This document shows positions 9,741-20,189 of a DNA stretch of 64,000 nucleotides, in pieces (position 1 is the first letter of the stretch; each line of letters begins with the position of its first letter). The position numbers and the translations under genes are program-made. Below the pieces are notes generated by a model. That model worked only from the letters and a program-made list of their open reading frames with translations, searched no databases and had not been told where the DNA came from. Source of the stretch: Escherichia sp. E1V33 (lineage in GTDB: Bacteria > Pseudomonadota > Gammaproteobacteria > Enterobacterales > Enterobacteriaceae); the NCBI RefSeq assembly GCF_004211955.1, contig NZ_RHJI01000013.1, forward strand, positions 56,280 to 120,279, written 5' to 3'.

Positions 9741-10451
9741 ATGGCGACAGGAAAGTCCTGCTCTCGCTGGTTTGCGCCTCTTGCGGCGTTATTAATGGTA
9801 GTTAGCCTGAGTGGGTGTTTTGATAAAGAAGGCGATCAGCGTAAAGCGTTTATCGACTTCCTGCAGAATACAGTGATGCGTAGCGGTGAACGTCTACCAA
9901 CCCTGACTGCCGATCAGAAAAAACAATTTGGTCCTTTTGTCTCTGATTACGCGATTCTGTATGGCTATTCCCAACAGGTGAATCAGGCGATGGATTCCGG
10001 TCTGCGTCCGGTTGTAGACAGCGTTAACGCAATTCGTGTACCACAGGATTATGTCACGCAAAGTGGTCCACTGCGTGAAATGAACGGTTCGCTGGGTGTA
10101 CTGGCGCAACAGCTACAAAATGCGAAGTTGCAGGCCGATGCCGCGCACTCTGCGCTGAAACAGACTGATGACCTGAAACCAGTCTTTGATCAGGCATTCA
10201 CCAAAGTGGTGACGACACCGGCTGATGCGTTACAACCGTTGATTCCGGCGGCACAAACCTTTACACAACAACTGGTAATGGTTGGGGACTATATTTCCCA
10301 GCAGGGTACTCAGGTAAGCTTTGTGGCGAATGGTATTCAGTTCCCGACGTCACAGCAGGCGAGTGAATATAACAAACTGATTGCGCCATTACCGGCACAG
10401 CATCAGGCGTTTAATCAGGCCTGGACTACAGCAGTAACTGCAACCCAATAA
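9741..10451 (+). CDS. yiaF: DUF3053 lipoprotein YiaF
   Basis: YiaF is a 236-residue predicted lipoprotein of the DUF3053 family; its function is not known. The signal peptide (residues 1-25) ends in the lipobox LSGC, and the mature protein is mostly helical, with Gln-rich heptad-like stretches around residues 110-150. I placed the start at the ATG at 9741, which has GAAAGGAG nine bases upstream and gives a proper lipoprotein signal. The longer frame from 9657 would bury that signal. A terminator follows, shared with convergent ghrB. Confidence 0.93.
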   Translation: MATGKSCSRWFAPLAALLMVVSLSGCFDKEGDQRKAFIDFLQNTVMRSGERLPTLTADQKKQFGPFVSDYAILYGYSQQVNQAMDSGLRPVVDSVNAIRVPQDYVTQSGPLREMNGSLGVLAQQLQNAKLQADAAHSALKQTDDLKPVFDQAFTKVVTTPADALQPLIPAAQTFTQQLVMVGDYISQQGTQVSFVANGIQFPTSQQASEYNKLIAPLPAQHQAFNQAWTTAVTATQ

Positions 10452-10457
10452 AGAGTT

Positions 10458-10483
10458 AAAGCCCGAGCGGTTTTCGGGCTTTT
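10458..10483. terminator. Terminator between yiaF and ghrB
   Basis: AAAGCCCGA-GCGGTT-TTCGGGCTTTT palindrome between convergent genes. It has a T-run on the plus strand and a run of T on the minus strand too, so it may work both ways. Confidence 0.85.
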
Positions 10484-10499
10484 CTCCACGCAGTCGCGG

Positions 10500-11474
10500 T
10501 TATTCCGCGACTTGCGGATTCACACAGTTCTTCTCGACATTCCCTTGTAACGCATTAATCAAATTATCCACAGCACAGGCGGCCATGCCATAACGCGTCT
10601 CATGGGTAGCAGAACCAATATGTGGGACTGCGACAACATTTGCCATTGAGAGCAGCGGTGAATCTACTGGCAGCGGCTCTTGTTCGAAGACATCCAGCCC
10701 GGCGGCGTGAATTTCCCCTTTCTGCAATGCCGTAATCAGTGCATTTTCGTCAACCACCGGTCCACGTCCTGCATTAATGAAGATGGCAGAGGATTTCATT
10801 TTGGCGAATTGTTCAGCGCCAAAGAGGTGATGAGTTTCTTCAGTTAGTGGCAGGATCAGGCAAACGAAATCCGATTCTTGTAACAGAGTATCCAGATCGC
10901 AATAACGGGCGTTAAAGCGTTCTTCAGCTTCTTTATGGTGGCGGCGAGCGTTATAGAGAATCGGCATATTGAAGCCAAAGTGTGCACGTTGTGCCAGCGC
11001 CATACCGATCCGTCCCATCCCGACAATGCCAAGAGTTTTATGATGCACGTCGCTGCCGTACCAGTCCGGGCCAATGCTCGCGGTCCATTCGCCCGCTTTT
11101 ACGCGTTCTGCTACCTCGACAACCCGACGCGCGGTACACAGCATCAATGCCATCAGCGTATCGGCCACCGTTTCCGTTAATACGGTTGGCGTATGCATTA
11201 GCAGGATTTTACGGGCGGTAAGCGCATCGACGTCGAAATTGTCATAGCCGACGGAGATAGTTGATGCGGCACGCAGTTTCGGCATTTTTTCCAGCAACAC
11301 GGCATCAACATTTTCATTTGAACCTAACAAGCCCTCGGCTTCGGCAAAAATATCCACGTTTTGCGCAACGGTTTGTGGGGTGAGGTTTGTCACCTGGTGA
11401 ACGGTGAAATGCGCTTGCAGGCGTTGCAGTAAATCATCAGGTAAGGCTTTGTAGAGGATAACGGACGGCTTCAT
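10500..11474 (-). CDS. ghrB: Glyoxylate/hydroxypyruvate reductase B (2-ketoaldonate reductase)
   Basis: GhrB (YiaE/TkrA) reduces glyoxylate, hydroxypyruvate and 2-keto-aldonates such as 2-ketogluconate using NADPH in the cytosol. The 324-residue protein is a D-isomer-specific 2-hydroxyacid dehydrogenase. It has the Rossmann motif [13 protein letters not shown] at about residues 150-162, the catalytic Arg in [11 protein letters not shown], a Glu in DVFEQEP, and the catalytic His in [12 protein letters not shown] near residue 285. The ATG at 11474 has GGAGAG just upstream and was preferred to an in-frame ATG four codons earlier. Confidence 0.96.
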   Translation of the reverse strand: MKPSVILYKALPDDLLQRLQAHFTVHQVTNLTPQTVAQNVDIFAEAEGLLGSNENVDAVLLEKMPKLRAASTISVGYDNFDVDALTARKILLMHTPTVLTETVADTLMALMLCTARRVVEVAERVKAGEWTASIGPDWYGSDVHHKTLGIVGMGRIGMALAQRAHFGFNMPILYNARRHHKEAEERFNARYCDLDTLLQESDFVCLILPLTEETHHLFGAEQFAKMKSSAIFINAGRGPVVDENALITALQKGEIHAAGLDVFEQEPLPVDSPLLSMANVVAVPHIGSATHETRYGMAACAVDNLINALQGNVEKNCVNPQVAE

Positions 11475-11577
11475 GCTTCTCTCCATTCACTGATAAGGCG
11501 ATCACCTTAGCTTGAAAAATGAAGCAGGAAAACCTAAGAATACCAGGTGATTGAATCACCACCTGGCATGAAAGTGA

Positions 11578-12237
11578 TTACAGCGGACTTAAGGTAATTT
11601 CTACGCGACGGTTTTGGGCTTTGCCTTCTGCGGTGCTGTTGCTGGCGATCGGGTTAGCCGGGCCAAGACCCTGGGTACGAATACGGCTGGCGTCAACGCC
11701 CTGGGTAATCAACGCGCTGGCAACGGAATCAGCACGCTGCTGCGACAGACGCATGTTCAGGTCATGACCGCCAGTGCTATCAGTGTAGCCAATCACGTTA
11801 ACCGCCGTTTTCGGATACTCTTTCAGTACCATTGCAACACCGGTCAGGGTGTTAGCACCTGCTGGTTTCAGAGTGGCGCTGCTGCTGTCGAAGGTCACAT
11901 TGTTCGGCATGTTGAGGATAATGTTGTCCCCGCTGCGAGTTACGCTAACGCCTGTGCCGCGCATTTTGTCGCGCAGTTTCGCTTCCTGCACATCCATGTA
12001 ATAGCCAACGCCGCCGCCGAGTGCCGCGCCTGCTGCTGCGCCAATCAGTGCGCCTTTACCACGATCTTTCTTCGAAGAAGAGAGTGCGCCAATACCCGCG
12101 CCAACGAGAGAGCCCAGACCCGCGCCAATAGCAGATTTACCTGCTTCGCGTTCGCCGGTGTAAGGGTTAGTTGTACAGCCAGATACCGCCAGAGCGCCAC
12201 TCACAACGGCGGCAATAAGATAAACACGTTTCTTCAT
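11578..12237 (-). CDS. yiaD: OmpA-domain outer-membrane lipoprotein YiaD
   Basis: YiaD is a 219-residue lipoprotein. The signal ends in VSGC (Cys near residue 21). A glycine-zipper region follows (GAGLGSLVGAGIGAL and GAAAGAALGGGVGYYMD, about residues 38-82). The C-terminal OmpA-like peptidoglycan-binding domain (about 105-215) contains NVIGYTDSTGGHDLNMRLSQQRADSV and the conserved NRRVEI end. In E. coli, extra YiaD is reported to relieve defects of outer-membrane assembly mutants. It is probably outer-membrane anchored and binds peptidoglycan. It is transcribed alone. Confidence 0.95.
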   Translation of the reverse strand: MKKRVYLIAAVVSGALAVSGCTTNPYTGEREAGKSAIGAGLGSLVGAGIGALSSSKKDRGKGALIGAAAGAALGGGVGYYMDVQEAKLRDKMRGTGVSVTRSGDNIILNMPNNVTFDSSSATLKPAGANTLTGVAMVLKEYPKTAVNVIGYTDSTGGHDLNMRLSQQRADSVASALITQGVDASRIRTQGLGPANPIASNSTAEGKAQNRRVEITLSPL

Positions 12238-12389
12238 TGTTAATCCTTAATAACCTTTTTATTCTTTGCCACGGGTTTCGTGGCGGAAGATTATGCCGCG
12301 TGAACATGAAGATTATTCCTGGGAATACTCGGAAATTTGTAAGTAATATTTAACTGCTCAATACATCTAACTTTTCAGGAGCCTTCGGT

Positions 12390-14723
12390 TTGGCCAACTC
12401 ATCCTCACGTTATTCTGTTCTTACTGCCGCCCACTGGGGACCAATGCTGGTTGAAACCGATGGTGAAACAGTTTTCAGCTCGCGTGGTGCGCTAACCACA
12501 GAAATAGAAAACTCCTTGCAGAGTGCGGTTCGCGACCAGGTTCATAGCAATACGCGGGTGCGATTTCCGATGGTGCGTAAAGGCTTTCTTGCGTCACCGG
12601 AAAATCCACAAGGGATTCGCGGGCAGGACGAATTTGTTCGCGTCAGTTGGGATGAGGCACTGGATCTTATTCACCAACAACACAAACGCATTCGTGGAGC
12701 TTATGGTCCGACGTCGATTTTTGCCGGTTCCTACGGCTGGCGTTCAAACGGTGTGCTGCATAAAGCGTCAACCTTGTTGCAACGCTATATGGCGCTGGCA
12801 GGCGGCTATACCGGCCATCTGGGGGATTATTCGACCGGCGCGGCACAGGCGATCATGCCGTATGTTGTGGGCGGCAGCGAAGTTTATCAGCAGCAGACCA
12901 GTTGGCCGCTGGTGCTGGAACACAGCGATGTGGTGGTGCTGTGGAGTGCTAACCCTCTAAATACGCTGAAAATTGCGTGGAATGCATCCGATGAGCAGGG
13001 GCTTTCTTACTTTTCCGCACTGCGTGACAGCGGGAAAAAGCTGATCTGCATTGATCCCATGCGATCGGAAACCGTCGATTTCTTTGGCGATAAAATGGAA
13101 TGGGTAGCACCGCACATGGGAACTGATGTGGCGCTGATGCTGGGGATCGCCCATACGTTGGTGGAAAATGGTTGGCACGACGAAGCGTTTCTGGCGCGTT
13201 GCACCACAGGTTATGCCGTCTTCGCCTCTTATTTACAGGGCGAGAGTGATGGCATAGCGAAAACTGCCGAATGGGCGGCGGGGATTTGTGGTGTTCCGGC
13301 AGAAAAAATCCGCGAACTGGCGGCTATTTTCCATCAAAATACCACCATGCTGATGGCGGGATGGGGAATGCAGCGTCAGCAGTTTGGCGAGCAAAAGCAC
13401 TGGATGATTGTCACGCTGGCAGCAATGTTGGGGCAAATTGGCACACCAGGTGGCGGTTTTGGCCTCTCTTACCATTTTGCTAATGGTGGTAACCCCACGC
13501 GCCGCGCCGCAGTGCTCTCTTCCATGCAGGGTAGTTTGCCGGGCGGTACGGATGCAGTAGATAAGATTCCTGTCGCCCGTATTGTCGAGGCTCTGGAAAA
13601 CTCAGGTGGCGCATACCAACACAACGGCATGAATCGTCACTTTCCGGATATACGCTTTATCTGGTGGGCGGGTGGCGCCAATTTTACACATCATCAGGAC
13701 ACTAATCGTCTGATTCGTGCCTGGCAAAAACCGGAACTGGTGGTCATTTCAGAATGCTTCTGGACGGCGGCGGCGAAACACGCCGATATTGTCCTGCCTG
13801 CAACCACGTCTTTTGAGCGTAACGATCTCACCATGACCGGAGATTACAGCAACCAGCATCTTGTGCCGATGAAACAAGTGGTGCCACCGCGTGACGAAGC
13901 GCGTAATGATTTCGACGTCTTTGCTGAATTAAGCGAACGTTGGGAGAAGGGGGGCTACGCGCGGTTTACGGAAGGGAAAACTGAGCTGCAATGGCTGGAA
14001 ACTTTTTATAACGTTGCCCGACAACGAGGGGCAAGCCAGCAGGTTGAATTACCGTCGTTTGACGCGTTTTGGGAAGCAAACCAATTCATTGAGATGCCGG
14101 AAAACCCAACCAGCGAACAGTTTATTCGGTTTGCTGATTTTCGCCGCGACCCACAGGCGCATCCGTTAAAAACTGCCAGTGGTAAGATTGAGATCTTCTC
14201 GCAGCGTATCGCGGATTACGGTTACCCGGATTGTCCGGGGCATCCGATGTGGCTGGAGCCGGATGAGTGGCAGGGCAATGCCGAACCGGAGCAGTTGCAG
14301 ATACTTTCTGCCCATCCCGCACATCGTTTACATAGCCAGCTAAATTACAGTTCTCTACGTGAATTATACGCGGTGGCAAACCGAGAACCTGTCACTATTC
14401 ACCCTGATGATGCACGAGCGCGAGGCATAAAAGAGGGCGACACGGTACGCGTGTGGAACTCCCGCGGGCAGATTCTTGCCGGCGCGGTCATTAGCGAAGG
14501 TATTAAACCTGGCGTGATTTGCATTCACGAAGGGGCATGGCCCGATCTGGATTCAACTGCTGGCGGCATTTGTAAAAACGGCGCGGTGAACGTGCTGACG
14601 AAAGATCTCCCCAGCTCGCGGCTGGGGAATGGATGCGCGGGTAACACGGCGTTAGCGTGGCTGGAGAAATACACTGGCCCGGAGCTGCCGCTTACGGCGT
14701 TTGATCCGCCTGCCAATCCATAA
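12390..14723 (+). CDS. bisC: Biotin sulfoxide reductase BisC
   Basis: BisC reduces d-biotin d-sulfoxide to biotin with a bis-molybdopterin guanine dinucleotide cofactor. It is a cytoplasmic member of the DMSO reductase family and lacks a signal peptide and iron-sulfur Cys motif. The 777 residues match the known length. GDYSTGAAQ at about residues 145-153 includes the likely Mo-ligating Ser; WSANPLNT and the cofactor-binding C-terminal domain ([13 protein letters not shown]) are present. The start is TTG at 12390 with CAGGAG ten bases upstream. The last 32 bases overlap the end of yiaC on the other strand. Confidence 0.96.
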   Translation: MANSSSRYSVLTAAHWGPMLVETDGETVFSSRGALTTEIENSLQSAVRDQVHSNTRVRFPMVRKGFLASPENPQGIRGQDEFVRVSWDEALDLIHQQHKRIRGAYGPTSIFAGSYGWRSNGVLHKASTLLQRYMALAGGYTGHLGDYSTGAAQAIMPYVVGGSEVYQQQTSWPLVLEHSDVVVLWSANPLNTLKIAWNASDEQGLSYFSALRDSGKKLICIDPMRSETVDFFGDKMEWVAPHMGTDVALMLGIAHTLVENGWHDEAFLARCTTGYAVFASYLQGESDGIAKTAEWAAGICGVPAEKIRELAAIFHQNTTMLMAGWGMQRQQFGEQKHWMIVTLAAMLGQIGTPGGGFGLSYHFANGGNPTRRAAVLSSMQGSLPGGTDAVDKIPVARIVEALENSGGAYQHNGMNRHFPDIRFIWWAGGANFTHHQDTNRLIRAWQKPELVVISECFWTAAAKHADIVLPATTSFERNDLTMTGDYSNQHLVPMKQVVPPRDEARNDFDVFAELSERWEKGGYARFTEGKTELQWLETFYNVARQRGASQQVELPSFDAFWEANQFIEMPENPTSEQFIRFADFRRDPQAHPLKTASGKIEIFSQRIADYGYPDCPGHPMWLEPDEWQGNAEPEQLQILSAHPAHRLHSQLNYSSLRELYAVANREPVTIHPDDARARGIKEGDTVRVWNSRGQILAGAVISEGIKPGVICIHEGAWPDLDSTAGGICKNGAVNVLTKDLPSSRLGNGCAGNTALAWLEKYTGPELPLTAFDPPANP

Positions 14724-15132
14724 TCCAGGTGGGAAGTTGGGTTTCTTCCTGCCAGGCGCAGTCGACAATATGAAATCCTTGCGCATGGTAAAAATTTATT
14801 GCGGGCTGGTTTTTCTGGTAAACCTCCAACAATAAATGGGGATGGCGTTGTTGCACATGTTGCATCAGCGCCTTACCAATACCGCGCCTGATAGCCTTTG
14901 GTGTGACAAACATCGCAGCCAAAAATCGTCTTTCCATCACGCTGACAAAACCGAGAAGTTTACCGTCTTCTTCCCACACCCAGTTTTGCGCGTTGGCAAG
15001 ATAAGCGTCACGCACCAGCGGAATACAGTCACGCCAGTAGCTTTCTTCTATGAAAGGATGTCCCCAGGTTGTACTTTCCAGCCATAATTCAAGGATCGCA
15101 GGTAATTCTAAACGTTGCGCTTCTCGAATCAT
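14692..15132 (-). CDS. yiaC: GNAT acetyltransferase YiaC
   Basis: YiaC is a 146-residue GNAT-fold N-acetyltransferase, reported in E. coli to act as a lysine acetyltransferase. The acetyl-CoA loop reads RRGIGKALM near residues 77-85, preceded by the strand AMFVTPKAI, and [21 protein letters not shown] forms the C-terminal half. The start was set at the ATG at 15132, which shares its A with the stop of tag (TAATG), so the two are translationally coupled. The 3' end overlaps bisC by 32 bases in the opposite direction. Confidence 0.94.
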   Translation of the reverse strand: MIREAQRLELPAILELWLESTTWGHPFIEESYWRDCIPLVRDAYLANAQNWVWEEDGKLLGFVSVMERRFLAAMFVTPKAIRRGIGKALMQHVQQRHPHLLLEVYQKNQPAINFYHAQGFHIVDCAWQEETQLPTWIMDWQADQTP

Positions 15133-15692
15133 TATTTCCTCCCCGGATGACAACAGCAGCCAACGACATGATCGTTCACCAGTCCGCATGCCTGCATAAA
15201 GGAGTAACAAATCGTCGAGCCAACAAATTTGAAGCCGCGTTTTTTCAGTGCTTTGGAAAGCGCATCAGAGGTAGGCGTTGACGTGGGGATTTCGCTCAAC
15301 GTCTTGGCTTGTGTCACCTGTGGCTGATGGTTTACGAAAGACCAGACAAAGTCGGCAAACGGTTCGCCGTTCTGCTCCATTTGTAGGTATGCCCGTGCGT
15401 TACCAATTATCGCCTGAATTTTCCCACGATGGCGGATAATCCCGGCATCAAGCACCAGTCTTTCGACGTCCTCTTCCTGCATAGCCGCGACTTTTACCGG
15501 ATCGAACTGATGAAAACAGGCGCGATAGTTTTCACGTTTTTTGAGAACGGTAATCCAGGATAACCCTGCCTGTTGTCCTTCAAGGCAGATCATTTCGAAT
15601 AGTTTATTACTGTTGGTTTCAGGCACGCCCCACTCATTATCGTGGTAGGCAATATAAAGCGGGTCCTGACTCACCCAGCCGCAACGTTCCAT
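15132..15692 (-). CDS. tag: 3-methyladenine DNA glycosylase I
   Basis: Tag removes 3-methyladenine from alkylated DNA, starting base-excision repair. The 186-residue protein has the zinc ligands expected for the family: Cys4 (MERCGW), His17 (YHDNEW), and His175 and Cys179 in NDHVVGCC. The substrate pocket segment LEGQQAGLSWITVLKKRENYR at about residues 38-58 is intact. It is followed by yiaC with a one-base start-stop overlap. Tag is constitutive in E. coli, unlike AlkA. Confidence 0.97.
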   Translation of the reverse strand: MERCGWVSQDPLYIAYHDNEWGVPETNSNKLFEMICLEGQQAGLSWITVLKKRENYRACFHQFDPVKVAAMQEEDVERLVLDAGIIRHRGKIQAIIGNARAYLQMEQNGEPFADFVWSFVNHQPQVTQAKTLSEIPTSTPTSDALSKALKKRGFKFVGSTICYSFMQACGLVNDHVVGCCCHPGRK

Positions 15693-15849
15693 ACTTTCCC
15701 TCGCTATGTACCCGATCGTAAATATTTCACCCTCTTTTCTTGACGCATCGGTGAAAAAGTCAATATTTAATACAGGGCTAAGATGCCCGACATCCTACAT
15801 ACAATGACAATAATATTGCCGAATTCGGCTCTTCCCTGGAGTCGTGTTA

Positions 15850-16548
15850 ATGATCATAAAAAAATGCGGTGGTCGCTGGCACTTAAGTCTGCTGGCGAGC
15901 GTGGTAATCAGTTCTTTTTTTCTCAACACAGCTTACGCCTGGCAACAAGAATATATCGTTGATACGCAACCAGGGCATACCACAGAGCGTTATACCTGGG
16001 ATAGCGATCACCAACCGGATTACAACGATATTTTGTCGCAACGTATTCAAAGTAGCCAAAGAGCGCTGGGACTGGAAGTTAATCTGGCGGAAGAAACCCC
16101 TGCGGATGTGACCAGCAGTATGAGTATGGGCTGGAATTTTCCTTTATATGAGCAGGTTACAACGGGGCCAGTCGCCGCATTACATTACGATGGCACAACC
16201 ACCTCGATGTATAACGAGTTTGGCGACAGTACTGCAACGCTGACCGATCCGTTATGGCATGCCAGCGTCAGTACGTTAGGCTGGCGTGTTGATTCTCGGC
16301 TTGGCGATTTCCGTCCCTGGGCGCAAATCAGCTACAACCAGCAATTTGGTGAAAATATCTGGAAGGCTCAATCAGGCCTGAGTCGCATGACGGCGACAAA
16401 TCAGAATGGTAACTGGCTCGATGTGACCGTAGGAGCCGATATGTTGCTTAACCAACATATTGCCGCCTATGCTGCGTTATCCCAGGCGGAGAATAGCGCC
16501 AATGATAGTGATTATTTGTATACCATGGGCGTTAGCGCCAGATTTTAA
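15850..16548 (+). CDS. yhjY: Autotransporter-type outer-membrane beta-domain protein YhjY
   Basis: This is a 232-residue predicted outer-membrane protein. A signal peptide (about residues 1-29, ending AYA) precedes a mature chain that becomes a beta-barrel: alternating hydrophobic strands run through WHASVSTLGWRVDSRL, FRPWAQISYNQQFG and LYTMGVSARF, with the C-terminal Phe typical of barrels. It is essentially a translocator-like domain without a long passenger. Older annotation as a lipase is not supported by a catalytic motif that I can see. ATG at 15850 with TGGAG upstream was preferred over GTG at 15844. Confidence 0.9.
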   Translation: MIIKKCGGRWHLSLLASVVISSFFLNTAYAWQQEYIVDTQPGHTTERYTWDSDHQPDYNDILSQRIQSSQRALGLEVNLAEETPADVTSSMSMGWNFPLYEQVTTGPVAALHYDGTTTSMYNEFGDSTATLTDPLWHASVSTLGWRVDSRLGDFRPWAQISYNQQFGENIWKAQSGLSRMTATNQNGNWLDVTVGADMLLNQHIAAYAALSQAENSANDSDYLYTMGVSARF

Positions 16549-16662
16549 CGTGTTTTTTACAAATGCAGGCTGCTAATAACAATTATTGCGCTGATAGTGG
16601 GTACTAACTGACCAAATAATTATTTCGGTGAATATTTGTCACGTCATTCATTCCTGAACTAA

Positions 16663-16693
16663 GGCATTTCATTCCGTTCTGATGGCATTTCAT
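16663..16693 (+). promoter_or_regulatory. YpdB operator upstream of yhjX
   Basis: Two perfect direct repeats GGCATTTCAT (16663-16672 and 16684-16693) are spaced by 11 bases. This is the known tandem binding site of the response regulator YpdB, whose main target is yhjX; the pair belongs to the pyruvate-sensing YpdA/YpdB system. Confidence 0.92.
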
Positions 16694-16776
16694 GCCGTTT
16701 TTTCCCCTGCATAAAATGCACTTCGTTATGTTTGTCGGCAGAGAATTTTCCTTTTTACTACCGCAGGAATACTGCC

Positions 16777-17979
16777 ATGACACCTTCAAACTATCAGCGT
16801 ACGCGCTGGCTTACCCTTATCGGCACCATTATCACCCAGTTTGCGCTGGGGTCAGTTTATACCTGGAGCCTGTTTAATGGCGCGCTCTCTGCCAAACTGG
16901 ATGCGCCGGTCAGTCAGGTTGCTTTCTCCTTCGGCCTGTTGAGTCTGGGACTGGCAATTTCTTCTTCTGTTGCTGGCAAGTTACAGGAACGTTTTGGTGT
17001 TAAGCGCGTCACAATGGCTTCCGGTATTCTGCTAGGGTTGGGGTTCTTCCTTACCGCACACTCCAACAGCCTAATGATGCTGTGGTTGAGTGCTGGTGTG
17101 CTGGTCGGTCTGGCAGATGGTGCGGGTTACCTGCTGACCCTTTCTAACTGCGTGAAGTGGTTCCCGGAGCGTAAAGGTCTGATCTCCGCATTCGCCATTG
17201 GTTCTTACGGCTTGGGGAGCCTGGGTTTCAAATTTATCGACACACAATTGCTGGAAACTGTCGGTCTGGAAAAAACCTTTGTAATTTGGGGTGCGATTGC
17301 GCTGGTGATGATTGTCTTTGGCGCGACTTTAATGAAAGATGCGCCGAAACAGGAAGTGAAAACCAGTAATGGCGTGGTGGAGAAGGACTACACCCTGGCA
17401 GAGTCTATGCGTAAACCGCAATACTGGATGCTGGCGGTGATGTTCCTTACTGCCTGCATGAGCGGTCTGTATGTGATTGGTGTGGCGAAAGATATTGCTC
17501 AGAGCCTGGCGCATCTTGATGCAATTTCCGCAGCCAACGCAGTAACGGTTATTTCTATTGCTAACCTTTCTGGTCGTCTGGTGCTGGGCATTCTGTCTGA
17601 CAAAATCGCCCGTATCCGCGTCATCACTATTGGACAGGTTATTTCGCTGGTAGGTATGGCGGCACTGCTATTTGCACCATTGAATGCAGTAACATTCTTC
17701 GCGGCGATTGCCTGTGTGGCGTTTAACTTCGGTGGCACAATTACCGTCTTCCCGTCACTGGTTAGTGAGTTCTTCGGCCTCAATAACCTGGCGAAAAACT
17801 ACGGCGTGATTTATCTCGGCTTCGGTATCGGTAGTATCTGCGGTTCGATTATCGCCTCGCTGTTTGGCGGCTTCTATGTGACTTTCTACGTCATTTTTGC
17901 CCTGCTGATTCTGTCTCTGGCGCTTTCAACGACCATTCGCCAGCCTGAGATCAGAGTGTTTCGCGAAGTACATGGTTAA
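16777..17979 (+). CDS. yhjX: Pyruvate-induced MFS transporter YhjX
   Basis: YhjX is a 400-residue inner-membrane transporter of the oxalate/formate antiporter-like MFS family with twelve hydrophobic helices. The MFS loop motifs are visible as GKLQERFGVKRVTM (between helices 2 and 3) and GILSDKIARIRVI (between helices 8 and 9). The N-terminal FALGSVYTWSLF is typical of the family. The ATG at 16777 was chosen because the frame before it reads through the promoter. Expression is expected to depend on YpdAB through the tandem site upstream. The substrate is thought to be pyruvate or a related acid, which is not shown here. Confidence 0.95.
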   Translation: MTPSNYQRTRWLTLIGTIITQFALGSVYTWSLFNGALSAKLDAPVSQVAFSFGLLSLGLAISSSVAGKLQERFGVKRVTMASGILLGLGFFLTAHSNSLMMLWLSAGVLVGLADGAGYLLTLSNCVKWFPERKGLISAFAIGSYGLGSLGFKFIDTQLLETVGLEKTFVIWGAIALVMIVFGATLMKDAPKQEVKTSNGVVEKDYTLAESMRKPQYWMLAVMFLTACMSGLYVIGVAKDIAQSLAHLDAISAANAVTVISIANLSGRLVLGILSDKIARIRVITIGQVISLVGMAALLFAPLNAVTFFAAIACVAFNFGGTITVFPSLVSEFFGLNNLAKNYGVIYLGFGIGSICGSIIASLFGGFYVTFYVIFALLILSLALSTTIRQPEIRVFREVHG

Positions 17980-18010
17980 GTTTAGCGACAGGTTTTAGAC
18001 TTATCCTGAG

Positions 18011-18042
18011 CTTAAAAGGGCCATAAAGCAGGCCCTTTTAAG
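18011..18042. terminator. Terminator of yhjX
   Basis: CTTAAAAGGGCC-ATAAAGCA-GGCCCTTTTAAG palindrome, 32 bases after the yhjX stop, with T-runs on either strand. Confidence 0.85.
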
Positions 18043-18255
18043 CGTTCAATTACCGCAAAAGTCTCCTTTCATACTTGTATTTTTGTAAATTTGTGCTTCA
18101 AGTACACTCTTTCCCCACACTTTTTCCCTTTGCTGTGGTCTACTTATCAGCGTGTGCAGATTTTCCTTATCTGACGACCTTCGCACTTTTCCCTTGCCTG
18201 GCTTGAAAGGCCATTATGCAGGGTGTTATCACCTGTTTTTCCAGGGTTTGTTTGC

Positions 18256-19947
18256 ATGAGATATATCAAAACGATAACGCAGCAAAAGCTAAGCTTTTTG
18301 CTCGCTGTCTATATCGGTCTGTTTATGAATTGCGCAGTCTATTTCCGTCGGTTTGACGGTTACGCGCATAACTTCACTTTTCTTAATGGCGTCTCGGCGG
18401 TTATCGAACTGGCAGGGACGGTTCTGGCAACCTTCTTCTTTTTACGCTTAATTTCACTCTTTGGCAGAACGGCCTGGAAAGTGCTGGCTTCATTGCTGGT
18501 GCTGATTTCTGCCGGAGCCAGCTACTACATGACATTTATGAACGTCATGATTGGCTACGGGATTGTTGCTTCGGTGATGACCACCGACATTGACCTGTCG
18601 AAAGAAGTGGTTGGCTGGACACTTATCGCATGGGTTGTACTGGTGAGTATTATCCCGTTGCTATTTATCTGGATGAACCGCTCACAAGATACCTTCTGGC
18701 GTCAGCTTTGTACTCCGAAAACTCGCTGGCGTAGTGCGCTTACCGTGCTGTTGGCTGGCTTGTTGGTATGGGGGCCAATCCGTCTGATGGATGTAGTGCA
18801 AAAGCGTGCAGACCGTATGGCTGGAGTGGATATGCCGAGCTACGGTGGCGTGCTGGCGAACTCTTATTTGCCCTCGAACTGGCTTTCTGCGTTGGGGCTG
18901 TATGCCTGGGCGCAAGTGGATGAATCGTCAGACAATCGGTCGTTGATGAATCCGGCAAAAAAATTCACCTACACCCCGACGCAAAATCTCGACGATACCT
19001 ATGTGGTTTTCATTATTGGTGAAACCACTCGTTGGGATCATATGGGAATGCTGGGCTATGAGCGCGATACCACGCCGAAGCTGGCGAAAGAGAAAAACCT
19101 GGTGATGTACCGCGGTTATTCCTGTGATACCGCGACTAAATTATCACTACGTTGTATGTTTGTGCGTGAAGGTGGAACGGAAGATAACCCTCAACGCACG
19201 CTCAAAGAGCAGAACGTATTTGCGGTTCTCAAACAGTTGGGCTTTAGCTCTGATTTGTACGCCATGCAGAGTGAGATGTGGTTCTACAGCAACACCATGG
19301 CTGACAACATTGCCTATCGCGAGCAAATTGCAGCAGAGCCGCGTAACCGTGGGAAAGCGGTAGATGATATGTTGTTGGTCAATGAACTCGAGCGTTCTCT
19401 GGAGAAAAAACCAGAAGGTAAGCATCTGATTGTCCTGCATACCAAAGGGTCACATTACAACTATACTCAACGTTATCCTCGTGAGTTTGCCCAGTGGAAG
19501 CCAGAGTGCTATGCAATTGATCGCAAATGCCCACGAGCGCCGATGATTAACTCATACGATAACTCCATCACTTACGTTGATCATTTTATCGACACAGTGA
19601 TCGACAAATTCCGCGATAAGAAGGCCATTATTTTCTATGCAGCGGACCACGGTGAGTCAATTAACGAGCGTGAGCACTTGCATGGTACCCCACGTGAATA
19701 TGCGCCACCGGAGCAGTTCCGCGTACCGATGATGGTCTGGATGTCGGATAAATATCTGGAGAATCCGGCCAACGCGCAGGCATTCGCGCAATTGAAGAAA
19801 GAAGCGGATATCAAAGTGCCACGCCGTCATGTGGAACTGTACGACACCATTTTAGGATGCCTCGGTTATACTTCACCGGACGGTGGTATCAATGAAAACA
19901 ACAACTGGTGTCGAATCCCTGAGGCGAAGAAGGCAGAAGCTAACTAA
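18256..19947 (+). CDS. eptB: Kdo2-lipid A phosphoethanolamine transferase EptB
   Basis: EptB (YhjW) transfers phosphoethanolamine from phosphatidylethanolamine to the outer Kdo sugar of lipopolysaccharide. The 563-residue protein has five N-terminal transmembrane helices (to about residue 190) and a periplasmic sulfatase-fold domain. Catalytic features are [15 protein letters not shown] near residue 255, the nucleophile region [11 protein letters not shown] near 290, and [18 protein letters not shown] near 465. The start at 18256 ([12 protein letters not shown]) matches the family. Calcium, sigma-E and the sRNA MgrR control it in E. coli. The sequence differs from the K-12 form I remember at many positions, mostly in the N-terminal half. 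Confidence 0.95.
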   Translation: MRYIKTITQQKLSFLLAVYIGLFMNCAVYFRRFDGYAHNFTFLNGVSAVIELAGTVLATFFFLRLISLFGRTAWKVLASLLVLISAGASYYMTFMNVMIGYGIVASVMTTDIDLSKEVVGWTLIAWVVLVSIIPLLFIWMNRSQDTFWRQLCTPKTRWRSALTVLLAGLLVWGPIRLMDVVQKRADRMAGVDMPSYGGVLANSYLPSNWLSALGLYAWAQVDESSDNRSLMNPAKKFTYTPTQNLDDTYVVFIIGETTRWDHMGMLGYERDTTPKLAKEKNLVMYRGYSCDTATKLSLRCMFVREGGTEDNPQRTLKEQNVFAVLKQLGFSSDLYAMQSEMWFYSNTMADNIAYREQIAAEPRNRGKAVDDMLLVNELERSLEKKPEGKHLIVLHTKGSHYNYTQRYPREFAQWKPECYAIDRKCPRAPMINSYDNSITYVDHFIDTVIDKFRDKKAIIFYAADHGESINEREHLHGTPREYAPPEQFRVPMMVWMSDKYLENPANAQAFAQLKKEADIKVPRRHVELYDTILGCLGYTSPDGGINENNNWCRIPEAKKAEAN

Positions 19948-20038
19948 ATACATTGCTGAGTTTCTCGCCGATCAAAAGGCATTTTGCTATTAAGGGATTG
20001 ACGAAGGCGTATCTGAGCAGTAAGATGCGCCCCGCATT

Positions 20039-20115
<77 letters not shown>

Positions 20116-20121
20116 AATTCG

Positions 20122-20150
20122 AAAAGCCTGCTCAACGAGCAGGCTTTTTT
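20122..20150 (+). terminator. Terminator of proK
   Basis: AAAAGCCTGCT-CAACG-AGCAGGCTTTTTT, a short perfect stem with six T, immediately after the tRNA. Confidence 0.93.
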
Positions 20151-20189
20151 GCATCTGCAGCCCATGAGGAAGAGAACCTCCGGGGGCAG

